From Tetranychus cinnabarinus (Eukaryota > Arthropoda > Arachnida > Trombidiformes > Tetranychidae): DNA of 64,000 bases. The first letter of the stretch is position 1; every line of letters begins with the position of its first letter. Of this stretch, positions 50,337 to 63,770 are shown piece by piece. The position numbers and the translations under genes were made by a program. Where the stretch lies: positions 6,649,001 through 6,713,000 of the forward strand of contig WHVY01000002.1 of the NCBI GenBank assembly GCA_022266195.1, in the 5' to 3' direction. The notes beneath the pieces were generated by a model. That model was not told the DNA's origin. It saw only the letters and a list, made by a program, of their open reading frames with translations, and made no database searches.

Positions 50337-50510
50337 CTAGCATTTCTCAAATTTACCATATCCACAGTTGTTGTCAACTAAACTGGTGGTAAAGTAATAT
50401 CCAAAAGTTGCCACAGAACCATTGACGGGGTCAGGGATAGTTGCATTAGTAGAAGTTGAATTGAAAACGTCGACAATTGTAACAGGGACAGCATTAATTA
50501 TGGTCGTAAG
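50337..50510 (-). pseudogene. coding-like scrap, unknown family
   Basis: 57 codons open between stops with unusually balanced composition: NAVPVTIVDVFNSTSTNAT, then PDPVNGSVATFGYYF and NNCGYG. Three N-glycosylation sequons (NST, NAT, NGS) suggest an extracellular protein. There is no ATG and no family match. The plus strand is also open over much of it and ends near a donor-like GTAAGT at 50506-50511, so the coding strand is uncertain. Confidence 0.25.
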
Positions 50511-50513
50511 TTA

Positions 50514-50555
50514 TGCCAGTAGAATCAGCCGAGCTCTATAAGTATTCTACTGGCA
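50514..50555. repeat. perfect 12-bp stem hairpin
   Basis: TGCCAGTAGAAT (50514-50525) and ATTCTACTGGCA (50544-50555) pair perfectly around an 18-nt loop. The G+C content is higher than the surrounding DNA. Confidence 0.75.
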
Positions 50556-53500
50556 CACGTTACCAACATGTAACAAACATCAACCGATCCGTAAAAGTTT
50601 GAAATAGCAGAAAATGATATGCTAAAGTCAAATGAGGTCAAATAACTTAATAAGCTTGAATGTCCTTGACACTCTAGATTTAAAATTCTTCGATTTCAAG
50701 AATAATACCGAGTAAATATCATAAAGATCTGACCTCTGGTTCAAAAGTTATTAGCACAAACGATCTCAAGGGTAAAAAACGCCCAGTATTTAAGAAAAAG
50801 CGTGCAGCGTTCAAGCACACCTTTTCAAAGAATCATAAATTGACGGCCGTTTCTTTCGCCTTGCAAGACGAGTCAATGTAAAAAACTAACCATGAAGTTA
50901 GAACAAGCTCTCAAAATATGTCTTAACGATAATTAAATAAACTTGAAATGTGAAAAAATCTATCCTTTTCGAAAATTAGCTTAAATATTCTTTAAAATTC
51001 ACCAAAATAAAGCTAACTCAGAATGAAAAATCCTAAAACAAACCACATCCATTTCGTTTCATTGCAAAACTGGACTTTTAATGATCACTATGAAATGCGA
51101 AAGGATTTTTTTCCCTAGATAATTATTCCAACGCCAAAAATCCTAAAAAAAGCTATTCGATTCTCGACGAATGCACAAACCTCAAAAATGGCAAGTTATT
51201 GCAATCGTCTGAACTAAATTGCCCTTATCTAGCCTGCGAACACTTGGTTATCAAGACTTCATAAACAGTTGAACCTTTAACTGCTGTTAAATATTGATAA
51301 AACATTTCATATTAAATGATTACATTCGCATTCTTTTTGTCTAGTTTTTCCATTTGAAATAGCAATATTTTTCCATTGTTTTAAACTGATAATTTTCATT
51401 CTTCATTCTCAAATTATCATGAAGAGGCAAAAAATGCATTAAAAAAAGTCTCTAGGCTTATGGTTTTAATTATTTTCTCTTTTGTTTATTGAAAGAAGAA
51501 GAAGGAAGAAAAAAAGTTAATAAAGAAGGCAAAATGATAATAGTGATGATAATGATTAAACAGAAGATTGAACAATACACAATCAAATGTATTATTTAAA
51601 GACCCACTGAGAGGAGAAGTTGAATGTTTTTGTCAAGATTATTCTCAATGGGAAGCATTTTCCTTTCAACAATTCCCTTCTTCCAATAACAGGCAGAGTT
51701 TTTACCAAAATAAATATAAATTATAATGATAACAATAATCATTGATACCTAATCTTTAACCTTTTGTTTCAACATTTACTTTGGGTCAACTTGGATCGAG
51801 AAACAAAAAAAGTCTTTTAATCAATGGTAACATGGATTCGTTTAAATGACGAGTAAATATTGAGAAGAAGAAGATAACTTTTTCTTCTCTTTTCCAACTT
51901 GTTCATTCACCTTATTCAAGGTATCATCATTCCCATTCTCATCATCATCATAATTATCACAGTTATCAGGGAGTGAAGAGGAATAAAACAAATAAAAGTT
52001 TAACCTGACAAATGTGAGAATCTTTTTAGTTAACATTTAATCTCTTTCAACAGAATTTCCTTTTTTTCTCTTTTCTCTTTTTTTGCTTCGAACTCATTGA
52101 TATTCTAATCAATTCCTAGCTTGGTAATTATGTTATTTCAAGTTGATAATTGTAGAGGTAATAATCATAACTATCAAGATACAATCAGGTAATTAGTTGT
52201 TTCATTGTAAATTGTTTTTCTAAGTGTAACAGTTGGGAAAAAGTAGATGTAAATGTTTGATTGTATAATAAAAAGTTGATCATTTTGGATAAAAAGGATT
52301 ATTCAAATCCATTTAATCTAATTTATTTTGCTTCATTAACAGTTCATTTAATTGCCAGCTGATGAATATAAATACTCATAAAGTAAAAGGCCATTCAAAC
52401 TCATTTACTTCACGTTTGGCTCAATATCTCAATCAATTTGGGAAGAAGTTCATATTGGAAGTTGATTTTTTTTGAAAATTGAGTGGTTATTAATTTCAAG
52501 ACTCGAGACCACTAAAGATCTTTTGTGTTTTGACCTGAGCTTCGATTCCACGTTCATTAAAATTTGCAATTTTCCGTTGATTCAAGTTAAATAGTCTTCT
52601 ATACACTTGCACTACCCGAGAAGATTGCTTAGCATTGTAAACAAGTAAATAAAATAAATCAATAAAATTTTTGATTTGTTTTTATTTGATGCAAAAGTGA
52701 TGCACACTTGACCAATTTCATGTGTTTAAGTGTAGATCAAGTTCATTTTTAATTAGCAACTGAGGATATCAATTGATCAATCTCTTGTTACAGTAATAAG
52801 GCGAAACAACCTGATGACTTTAACCTTGCATCATTCAAGGCTGCTAGTTAAGCGCTGCTCTTGACCAAAGACTTGAGATATCAACTGATTAGTCAACTGT
52901 TTGTTTAAGCCAAAAATGAAATCAAAGTAGCACTCATTATAAGCTCATCAAGTTTATCATCACAGTAAAGGAAGTAGAATGTGATTTGCAATAAACTTTC
53001 CATCAAGCTCATGAGCCATTCGGGTCAAGCAGATAATAAATCCCAGGTTACAGTGAAAGTGATAGTGAGTATTCGAATACTCGATTACTCGATTATTTTT
53101 GAATGCGAATACACTGATTCAACCATTACAGATATTCGATTACAAGTATTCGAATATTTAGTGAATTCAAAATTCGTTTATCGGTATCTTGAACCTACGT
53201 TAACGCGCGCTTTTAGTGATCTCTAAAACTGGCTAACTGTAATAAACTAAATTACATTATTAAAGTACATTCAACTTTAAGTTTGCTAGACTTTTTTGCC
53301 CTGAATGTCTTGCCAGTCCAGTAAAAGTTTTCGTTGCTCATCGCCTGAAAAGGTCAATCAGATAATTGGTAAAAGCAGAGGAAACTTTTTTGCCATTTGA
53401 ACTTTACAACATTTCATTGGAATTGATCATTGAATTATTTATATAAATTGATTTTGAGCATTGATAATAACAGAAACAAGTGTACAAAAGTTAAAGCTTT

Positions 53501-53972
53501 TCGTGTCTTCACTTGCTTTTTAACTGACAGTCTCTTTATGTTTCCCTTTTGATTAGATGATTTGTTTGTTTGTTTCCCGTTGTAACTGACGTAAACAAGT
53601 GTATCAATTTTTGTTTTGTTGATTTGTGTCTGCAAACAGATGATGAGAAAGAAAGAGAAAAGTTGATAAAAATATTTTCATCAGGAAAAAAAGGTAAAAA
53701 AAAGTATTCCAATGATGAAGATAAAACTGTTTTTCTGCTGTCAAGAGGATGAAATGTTATTTTGTCGACTTTCCTTTCATCATTTTCATCATTATCATCA
53801 ACCTTTTCTCTTCCCTTTTCATTGAGATTTTTTGATATGTTGGTGCAAATGATTCTCTTGTTGACAGTTGCTTCTTCCAATTGGTTCACTCCCCTGAGAT
53901 GATGTTCAATGTGAATGAAAAGATAATAATTCAGTTTAGTTTTAGCTTCGTTTTTGTTACCATTGTCTATGA

Positions 53973-54000
53973 TGATGGTGATGATGATGATGATGAGGTA
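53973..54000 (+). repeat. (GAT)n microsatellite
   Basis: GATGATGGTGATGATGATGA-type run. Confidence 0.85.
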
Positions 54001-54051
54001 AAGATGAGCACAATGAAAGTAAATTATTTCATGATGGATAAATGGTACCAA

Positions 54052-54083
54052 AAGAAGAAGAAGAAGAAGAAGAAGAAGAAACA
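54052..54083 (+). repeat. (AAG)n microsatellite
   Basis: About ten AAG units. The Leu-rich minus-strand frame over it is only its shadow. Confidence 0.9.
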
Positions 54084-56628
54084 AGAATCTGTTTTACTGA
54101 CAAAATCATTTAATCATAGATAAAGGTATAACTATATTAGGTAACTGCAATATTAGGAAACCGTAGCAATTCAATCAAGCATCACAAGTCAAGATGAAAA
54201 GAAAGGGACAAATAAAGATAGGAATGATCTTCCATTTATCAATGAATCAGTACAGAGGTAAACAGAATTGATAAACAAAAAGAAAAGCAAAATAACTGTT
54301 AATGAAAGGAAAAGAGATGCAAGAGGAAAAAGTGAAATATCTGAATGTGAAACAGGCAGGTGAACACACACTGTCATGTTGTCTTTGTGTGCATGTATTT
54401 AGAAACAATGTAAACTCGACAAAAAAATCCCATGTAATACCACCTGTAATATTCACCCAACACACATGTTAATAAGCTGGCATAAAATGTTCACCAGATT
54501 GTAAAGTTATGCTTGAGGTTAAGGATTTGGCTTAGACTTATCCATTGTCACACCAGCATCATGAAACTCAGTGAAAACAACATTTCACTTTTGATGTTTA
54601 GAAAAAATTTAATCATAAAAGTTGAGTTTTCTTTATTTTCACTGCACGAGTCAACGCTTGAGCTTCAACGTTTTAAAGCATTTTTGCCTTCTTCAGATTT
54701 CCAGTTGCCGCTTTAGTTTGACAATATGAATGACGAATGGTTTGCAAACTCGAAGCATGTGTCATATGGCTTAGTCGTAAACTCATAACTTTTTGAAAAT
54801 CAAACAAAGAAATGTTTCCACAAATTGTAATATAATTAGATACAAGGAAAACAAAGAAACAGGGAAAAGAGGAAAAACTCAATTTGCTGTTAATATTAGT
54901 AAATAAAGATAATGTTTTCACATTAAATTTCCATTTGCAAATAACTTCAACAGTTATTAGAATCAAAAACAATGGTTGATATTATGCAAACACTAAATAA
55001 TATGGATATCATGATGATGATGATAATAATAATCATGCATTTCAATTGTAATATAAATAATGTACAACATTAATGATACTTAAGTAGATGATTATAATGA
55101 TTATAATGTAGACCAGAACAGTGTTTGACTGGTCAATGTTTAGTCAGTAAGTCAGGTTAAAGTAAGAAGAGCATAAAAATTAATTTGATTGATTGTAATA
55201 ATAATAATATAAATGGCAATAAAATACTAATTTCACTTTTTTGCCAGGTTTTCCATTGTTTCTCTTTTCGTCGCAAATGTCCGCTTCAACTCGGTTCAAT
55301 TTGCAATTGTCGATTAATTGGCAATTTGTCGACCTTTTCTCTCTACTCTCGACTCGTTTAACAACATGAGTTATCTGGTTGAATAACAAGCAAATCATTC
55401 CATGTAATGGAATGCAAATTTCCTCCTCCCAATCCCAATAAAGGTTGACTTTTTGTTGGCTTACCCAAAGTGACCCTGTAAACTCTTACCAGGCAATTTA
55501 CAATATTTACATTTTCAACTCTTTTCACCATTTTGATGCACTCAATATTTACATATTACAGTCTATCAACAACAGGAACGATGAACAGGGAAGAAGAAGA
55601 CCGAAAAACGAGAGAGAGAAAAAAATGTTCAACTTGAAAGTCATTTTTTTTGTTCTCCCCTATTTGATTCTAATTTGTTTGTACATTTAAGCTAATTGAG
55701 GTCAACCAGGTTTATTGTTAGCTACTCTTGCCTTCTCCATGTCATTAGGTTGGTACAAACAGTTGTTTCCCTTTATACAAATGGTTACATTAGCCTGCAA
55801 CTTTTAGTTTTCTTCATGAATCACATTCCATGTTTCATGTAATTTTTCAATTTTCCTTTTCAGCCTTTTTCTCTCTTGTCTCTTTCACTCCTGCCAACTG
55901 AATATTGCAGTCTTCAATACAATCCATTTCGATGTGCCTGTCAATTAGACTGCAAAAATGTTCACGGTAATTGTCATATTCTGACCGCTTACATTTACTC
56001 AAAGTTGATTAAAAAGTTATGAGCAACGAGTTGTGATTAATCATGTTTGAATATATTAGAAATTTGAATGAAATTCGAGTGTAAAGGAATCTTTTGGACA
56101 AGATTAAATGTGTAAAATGGACAATTTAATTTGCTTTCAGTTGCTTGCTTCAGTGAATTTTGAGCAATTGCCATCATTTGGATCAATCTGGTTTTCATCG
56201 ATTTTTTGTTCATCATTTATGGAATAAAGAAGGGAAAAGTAGACGAGCAAAAGATTGAGAGATCGCAAGAAGAGAATTGCGAATTTTAATGTTCTTCCAA
56301 CGTATCGATAAAATTATTGACATTAAATTTATTTAATCGATCGTTTCGTCAATTTTAAATTTTGTAAACTTCTTGCAAAAGTTTATGGCAAAGTTTCAAA
56401 CAGTATTGTGAGCAAATTTTCATTTTCAGTCTTTACGTTTACATAATTGAATCGACTTTTTGCACAATCGGTAAATTGTAACTTATGAAAGCTAATGTCA
56501 GATTAGAGTCGACAATTAATCATGAAAATGTTTCCCATTTCAAGAGAACAACAAACAAAAAATTCTGTAACCGGTAATTTACTCTTTGCTCAAGAGTAAC
56601 AATGTAACTTTTCCAAAGCATTTTTCTT

Positions 56629-56655
56629 CTCTGACAAGGGATCGGCACGAACTGT
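56629..56655. repeat. dispersed repeat core, copy 2
   Basis: CTCTGACAAGGGATCGGCAC then GAACTGT, matching 50178-50204. The next several hundred bases (GGATAGCCCATCAGGGG, GTGCCCGTTTTTTGATTAAC) look like mobile-element DNA and include an open frame (about 56791-57168) without a recognisable domain. Confidence 0.5.
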
Positions 56656-59580
56656 CGCTCGAGTTTTTTAATGAAATATATATTTTTGGATAGCCCATCA
56701 GGGGTACATAAAAAGTGAAAAATAGTAGGTGCCCGTTTTTTGATTAACAAAAGTTATTGGCATTTTCATGGCGAGTCTAGGCATTTCTCTATGCATTATG
56801 CTCAAGTTTTTGGAAAAAAACAAAATTTAAAAATATTTTACGAATTTTCGCAGCTCGCAAGCAGGCAATTATTTCGATCAATCAGCGAGTCTAAGAGGGC
56901 AATTAAGGCAATTAAGGCAATTACTGGCCACAAACATAAGTTTTTTTCATCTAATGTTCATGGTGCGAAAATTCGTAAGACATACCAAGAATATCGATAT
57001 TTTTCTGATTACTTTCGAAATGAGCAGTCTTTTGAATCAGAACTGAGTCTAAACTTCATTTTTAAACAACTAAACTTGACTTGTAAATATCAGCCAAAAT
57101 CAATTCGAAAGCAAGAAATACAAAAATCCAAAAAATCCAAAAGTTTTTTTTGCTTCAGTAAATTATAAAAGTTGACCCTTTGTCGAGTTTTGAAAAACAT
57201 TCAATGCGTTATTAAAAAGAGTTAAACTGAATAAAATTGCATTTTGAAGAGTTAAACAATTTTCACTTTATATTCAAAAGAATCACTTGCATGTAAGATA
57301 ATACGAAAGTGGGAATTCAAATTTTGTTTCTTTTCAGTTTCAAGTAAAAATGCAAAAATCGATTTCCATTGTTAGTCGATAATGATTCAAAGTGAGGATT
57401 GATAAAGTTGAGAGAATCCAAAGTTTTAGTTGTTGCATTGGTAAAACATATTGACGACTTTGGATTTGAAAAGATGAGTTTGGATAATGAAATCAACTCG
57501 AGACTCGATAAAACAAAAAGTTTTATTTTCGTCAAATTGTTTCATGATATGAGAGTGAATCAAATTGAATAGATATTTACTCTAATTAACATATTTTTAC
57601 ATTATTTTTGATAATTTTGGGTAAAAATTTGCATTCTAATCGATATATCAATATTTACATGATAATTATTACTATTTTCATGTTGAAATTGTTGCATCAA
57701 AAAGAGATGAAAAAGTGAACCAAATTGAGTAATCTTTTCAATTCCATGAATACTGAACAGTTGAAAATATTTATTCATATTTATGATATAATTTGCTGAG
57801 AATAGAAACAATTTTTTCTCCAGTTATCCTGTGAGTTCAGGAATTGATGATTGAAAATCACTTTGAAAATGTCTTTATCAACATGCAAATAGACTCGACA
57901 CTTTTACTGACACCAAATTTTTGTGCCAATTTTTCCATTCTTTTCCTAATCTTTTTTCTTCACGATAAAAGAACCGTGAATCTTGGCACTTTCCGAACAT
58001 ATTCAATCATTTACTCAGCTATTCAGGTCAACATCATTAGTTTATGGAACAATTTGTCAACTTTTCTTGTAATTACATGAAACTTATTGATAAACAGAAA
58101 TTAGCATTTTCACATTTTCCATGAAAAAAAGAGGAAATTTCAATTCGATGAATCAACTACTGAATGTTTTTCGCTTTTCATCATGCAAATATGATCAATT
58201 AGTCATTCTTCAGAGTTACTTTTTTTCTCGCCCAAACTGGATTCTCTGGTGAATTCAAATCATGCTTTGCATTCTAGCTTCAGAAAAAAGTTATTCATTA
58301 GGATGAAAAGTTATCAAATGAAAATGGGCCAAATTTATCGTCGAAATTCTTTACCTTCTCGAGGTGATTATTTGTTCAAGTGGGCGAATGAAAAGAACGA
58401 AAGAAGTAACTTTTTCTCGAAGCTATCAGGCTTCATGAAGTATTAGCTATCGACTCATAATGAATTATAAATCAAGATTTTCGTCTGAATTTCATTCATT
58501 TCGACAAAAATCTACAAATTTTGAATGGATGTCGAACTTCGAGAATGAATTTTGGAATTTCAAATTCTTTATTAGCTTAGTTTTCTCGAGTTTTCAAGTT
58601 ACTCCAAGTTTGATGACCTTTTAATATTGGCATTTTTAGTATATTTTGAGGTTGAACTTTGATCATTTGCAGAATTGAATTGAATGTGGTAATGAGATTC
58701 CGACTTTGGAATTGTCCTTTTCTGACATTCATTGATCAAAGGACAGTCAAGAAGCAAATTAAGATTGGCTGGCATGGAAAGAATGACTTTTCTTCCAAGG
58801 ATATGATTATTATGGTGGAACGGGAAATCGGAATATGATGAAAAAGGGATGAAAAGGCTTCAAGGTTTCAAGTTATTGGCAGAGTTTGCTATTGGTGAAG
58901 CATTTCATTTGGAACGAACATTAGAACTTTTACCCTGTTCGACATTTTTGCTCACAATTTTCATTCCTCTCGTTCTATTCTTCTTGTCTTAGGCTTCCGG
59001 CTCTGGCTTTCATTTTTTTCTTCTCATCCTTTGATTTTCTCCTTTACTTTTCTTTTCTCTTCATTTCTCATTTTCTTCCTGTTCAAGTGCTACTGGCTAC
59101 AATAATAGTGATGCGATTTTCATGAAAAAAAACTTGATAATAGTTGCTTTGTCAATTTAACATGATAATATCGGCATCTTATAACAGAAGAAGAGAAAAT
59201 AAAAAAAGAAAAACCAGGATAATAGTTTATCAATTGGTTTATTGAGGCAAATGAATTCCTCAAGTCATAATCTGTCAGTAATTTTTTGCCTTCTTTCTCT
59301 TAACGTCAAACATGGTAAACTGAACAAAATGAATGAGCAGCAAAAAAATGGTGAAATGAAAAATATTCTTATTTCTTTGAGTATAAACTCGAAATTACAG
59401 CAAGCACAGAATCAACTTTTTTACAAAAATGTATAAGTATCTAACTTAAAAAAACTCCAAGTAAAAAAGCAAAAAAGTATTCTAAGGAAAATCTTGTGAT
59501 ACTTCAGACTGTTTCCAATCGGAACCAGATGTTAATCGAATTTTTACATTTGATTCTGATTTTAGATCGTCTAATTCCAT

Positions 59581-60005
59581 ATGCACTGGCACTTACAAGC
59601 TAAGGCTAAGGCTCGCTTCAACGGCTTGTATCCAAATTTGGATGCTTTGCCTCAACAACAGTCCCAAGCTTCTTAATTTTATTACCATTTCAATATAATA
59701 GCTTATTTAACCAGAATTATCTGTTTTATTTCATTACGTTTAACCATAATTTGATTCTGAATACATATTTGAGAACTGTTGGAAGAAGAATGAAACAAAA
59801 CTAAACTCGTTTTCTAAGCTAAATTATTTTCTGCAGACAATCCCAACTTTCATCACAACAGATCAACACTTTTAAAGATGCAACCGAACATACGGTGTTG
59901 GTCCAGAAGCAGACTTATACACTACTAGCTAGAGCCACTCAACATCTCGTAAAGGCCTCTGAAAAGCCATTTAAAAACTGTGCTATGAAAAGAAGTAAAC
60001 AATGA
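59581..60005 (+). pseudogene. two in-register coding-like pieces, unknown family
   Basis: Piece 1 (59581-59676) reads QAKAKARFNGLYPNLDALP then QQQSQAS-stop. Piece 2 (59838-60005) reads QSQLSSQQINTFKDATEHT, then VLVQKQTYTLLARATQHLV and ASEKPF. Piece 1 ends on CAACAGTCCCAA and piece 2 starts on CAGACAATCCCAA, as if about 175 bp had been inserted in QQQSQ, or an intron lost its donor. The amino-acid mix is protein-like rather than A/T noise, but I cannot name a family. Confidence 0.3.
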
Positions 60006-63000
60006 ATAAAGAAATACAGAATCTTGGATAAGTTCAAGATTGAGTTTGGTAAACTTGGGATTGTTCAACGCGAAACTCAAAATAGAAGAGCGTTTCTCGC
60101 TTATCTTGATGATCGTTATTTTGAATGCAATAAGTGATGATGATACATCGAAAAGAAAAGTTGCGAACGAAAGCTGAATGCATTGAGGTTAGTGAAAACT
60201 CTGAAGATGGCGATAGTTTGTGCGAATGGAATGTTTGATGAAATATGAACAGTTTTTAAACAACTTCATTGCTCCTTTGAAAGAGAAAGAATTTGGTTCG
60301 AAAATTGACTTGGAAGTAAATGCTCGGAATAATGACATTTCGATCAACTGACCACTTTGCTTGACTTTCTCTTCATTTTTCAAGATTAATGATTTCAAAA
60401 CTCATTCCTTGAAGCCATTCATGTCTCAGGATTTTTGATTAATGAACAATTTAATCTTAATAAAGATTAATTATTTTTCATTTTTGCTCAAAATTTTCAA
60501 GAGTACAAGAGTTCATGAAAAGATTGAACATGATTCATGGTGTAACATTTGAAAATAGCAAAGGAAAAATTCGAATCGAAATTTTTCTCTAAATTGTCAA
60601 ATGAAAGTGGAATGAAGCTCAAAATGAAATCTGTTTTTTTGCAATTCAATTTGCACTTTTTTCCAACTCATTTTATTGAATCATTTCAACCAATCATCAT
60701 TATTGTGAATTGAAAAGAGCTGCAAAAATGAATACGATTTTAATGAGAATTGAGTTTACAGGGAATAAGAGGGAGAAAAGTGTGAAATGAAGAAAAACGA
60801 GGAGAAAGTATTCATGATCATGAGTTTAAAGAAAATTCTGATGGCCACAAAAAAAAGATTGAGTTTAAAGAGAAACTTTTCCAATAATGAAAAGAAAAGG
60901 AATAAACTGTAAAATAGCAAATAATTTTCAGCTCATCACATGAAATGATGAAGGAATAGCTTTTTTTGGGCGAAGAAAAAAAACGAAGAGAAAAAAGTTG
61001 AAACTCATTGAGCCATCATGATCTGTCTCTTGATGAAGTGTAAATTGATGATAATCATGATCTATAAATACATCAATGATAGTCTAATGATCCTTGAAAA
61101 AATATTAGAATCTCAATTTCGGTGGGAAAAGATAAAAACTCGTCAAAACCAATTTCATTATGGAATCATGATAATGCTTAGAAGTTTATTAGAAATTATT
61201 GAAGACAAAAAAACTCGTAAATTGCCTTTGATTATCGTTTACAGAAAAATTCAAAAACGATTCGAATCGCGAAATACTTTACAAATTATCGATCGAATGA
61301 AGATATAAATTCAAATTTTCGCAGTTCGATTGCAATAAAAATTCACAAAAAGTATGTGAAATTATCAAATTGAATGCTCAAACTGTTTGACAACTTTGAA
61401 GATTTCATGAGTTCTGAAAAGGAAATTTTATTTCTTCTAGAACTTATTCTTTCTAGTATTTCAATATCGACAGAAGTACCAGCGAGACGAATATCGAATC
61501 AAGGTTCGCGCTTGAAGTTTTCTTCGAGATTTTAGATCTTTATTCAAATTCATTGATGCTTTGATAGGAAAATGAAAAATCAACAGATTTTCCGATTCTA
61601 TTTCGACCGTTCTCAACAGGCTTTCGATCAGAAAACAAACTCGAGTTTTCAAAAGCGTGTGATAGGATTTTATTTCAAAGTTCCTTCTAATACAAAACTT
61701 CGAGATAATCAAAATCTCGTTTTGCAAGGGATCAAGCAGCTAAAATGCAATGCTAAAAACACCGAAAAGGAAATGTTGGTTTTAATGAACTTTTGAATCA
61801 AATAACAGAAAATACTCCAACTCGAATTTGAACGATCTGCGATTAGCACTTCGATCCAGAGTAAAGTTGAAGAAAATTTGAAAGCAAAATTGACGCAGAA
61901 AAAGTTTGTTTCAAAGTTGAAAGGTGAAAATTCAATTAATCAAAGGTCATCATTTCAAGTTAATGATTCTTGAAATTGATGACCAACAAAAGCCTCAATG
62001 CGAATCAAGTTTGATAATTTACTGTTGAACACAATAGAAGAGGAAAAAGGCAGAAAAAAGGTCAATTTTATTGCCATTCCCATTGAAAAGTCGAGTGTTT
62101 GGGCAAAGAATGAAATTGAACTTGAATTGAATAATGATGCATTGAATAGAATATAAATAATAATGGAATTTTTTCACTCTTAAATAACCCAAACCCATCA
62201 ATTGGTTTACCTTTAACGCTGTTACTTGTGTCAATCATGTAAAGAGCGAAGAAGAAAAAAAGTGTCATCAAATTGCTCTTTGTCCACTCTTGTCCACTTT
62301 GACACTGAGAATATTAGAAGACTCTTTTTTTACTGTTACAAGTGTAAGCAAAAAAGGTAATCATGCTTTCCATGTTTTGTCCTGACCAACCGGACAAGAA
62401 AGGATAACAATGTGATCAACATTAACATTGGAATAAGTTCTGTCTGAATAAAGAATTGCAAATTTTTCTCTTTTCCATTCACTTTTTTTTCTCCTTTCCT
62501 TCTTACCATTAAATAAACATTCCCTTTGGACGTTATCATTATTATACTTTATTTATATCGCAAATACATCACATTGAATTACAACTTTACTTTAGCCATT
62601 CAATCTTCAACTTTTCCTCAATTCCGTTTTACTCATAACTTTGACTGAAGATGAAAAGAACACCATAAATTCAATCTCAAATTGGAACACTTACTGATAA
62701 CGAAAATCTGTTTTAAAATTTGATATCGAATTTGTATTACATTTTCTTCAATTGCACCTTCATTCCTTTATTCATTCAATTTTCCTTCTCTATTCAAACT
62801 TTTTTCTCTCAACTTTTTCTTCTTCGACCTCTTGTTACCTTCTTGTCTTCGCTTTGTTCAACAGCATTCATGAATCGTATAAAAAAAGGACAAAAAAAGT
62901 GATAACTTGAATTTTATTCACAACTCACTGGGAGTTGAATCTTTTACTTTATTACAATGGAATATCTTTTTTTTGCAATTCTCTATTTTTCTCCAATTTC

Positions 63001-63534
63001 ATTGGAAATGTAAAAAAAGGAAAATCTTTTTTCCCATCAAACATCATGCAATACCTGTTGCCTGTGAAGAAGAAAAATTTCCAACAAGATTATTCTTGTA
63101 AATTAAATTATTAACATTCAACCCTTGTTTACTCGAACAGAATATTTGTCAAAGTCGTGATTTCGCCAGAGACTCAATTTTGTTTACCATGTTTCATGAC
63201 TATCCATGTTGATAATCATTTAAGAGGCAAAAACTATTTGTTTCGTCTTCTGGCTTCAGGGAAATTTACAAGTTTTGGTTTCTTCGGTGAAACAAAAACT
63301 CAATGCCTGTCAATGAGGCAAAAGGACAACAGACTCATCAACTTTCCATCCGATTTAAATTGAATATGTAAGTAGCTGGAAGGCTGAATATAATCTGATT
63401 GCAAAAACAAAACTCGAATCTTGAATTCGAACTGAGAAAATTGAAATTTTCAAAAAATCAAAAATTCTTTTTTTTCGATTCGCAAAAGATCTTTCGAATT
63501 TTCATTCTTGTCAAATAACTTTACTTATGACAGA

Positions 63535-63770
63535 GAAACTCGAATCGAAACAGAAATTTTCCAGATTAAACTCGATTCTGTTTACAATTCTGTCAAAACT
63601 TTTCTCTATTTACACCAATTTCTTGAATTGTTACAGTTGATGGTCAATCAAAACTCAAAGAAAGGCTCTCGAACCGAAACAGAAATTTTCTCGTTCGAAT
63701 TCGAAGAATCATTTCCTAACAATTCTGTTCAATTTTCTTTCTGTTTCTACCAATTTCTTCAGTTAATGTT
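63535..63770 (+). repeat. diverged tandem duplication, about 130-bp unit
   Basis: Unit 1 (63535-63642) and unit 2 (63664-63770) share CGAAACAGAAATTTTC, then CAATTCTGT and then ACCAATTTCTT with an offset of 128-136 bp. Both units are open in one plus-strand frame (63508-63861, 117 codons from a non-ATG start) and give similar peptides (TETEIF, then LYLHQFLELLQLM against FCFYQFLQLMF). Whether it is coding is unknown. Confidence 0.5.

Noticed and set aside
53536..54084. 182-codon minus-strand frame starting with poly-Leu
   Set aside because: The start is the reverse of the AAG microsatellite and the rest is GAT/AAG-type low complexity.
61018..61796. Overlapping frames on both strands
   Set aside because: Mutually antisense, A/T-driven and with no domains.
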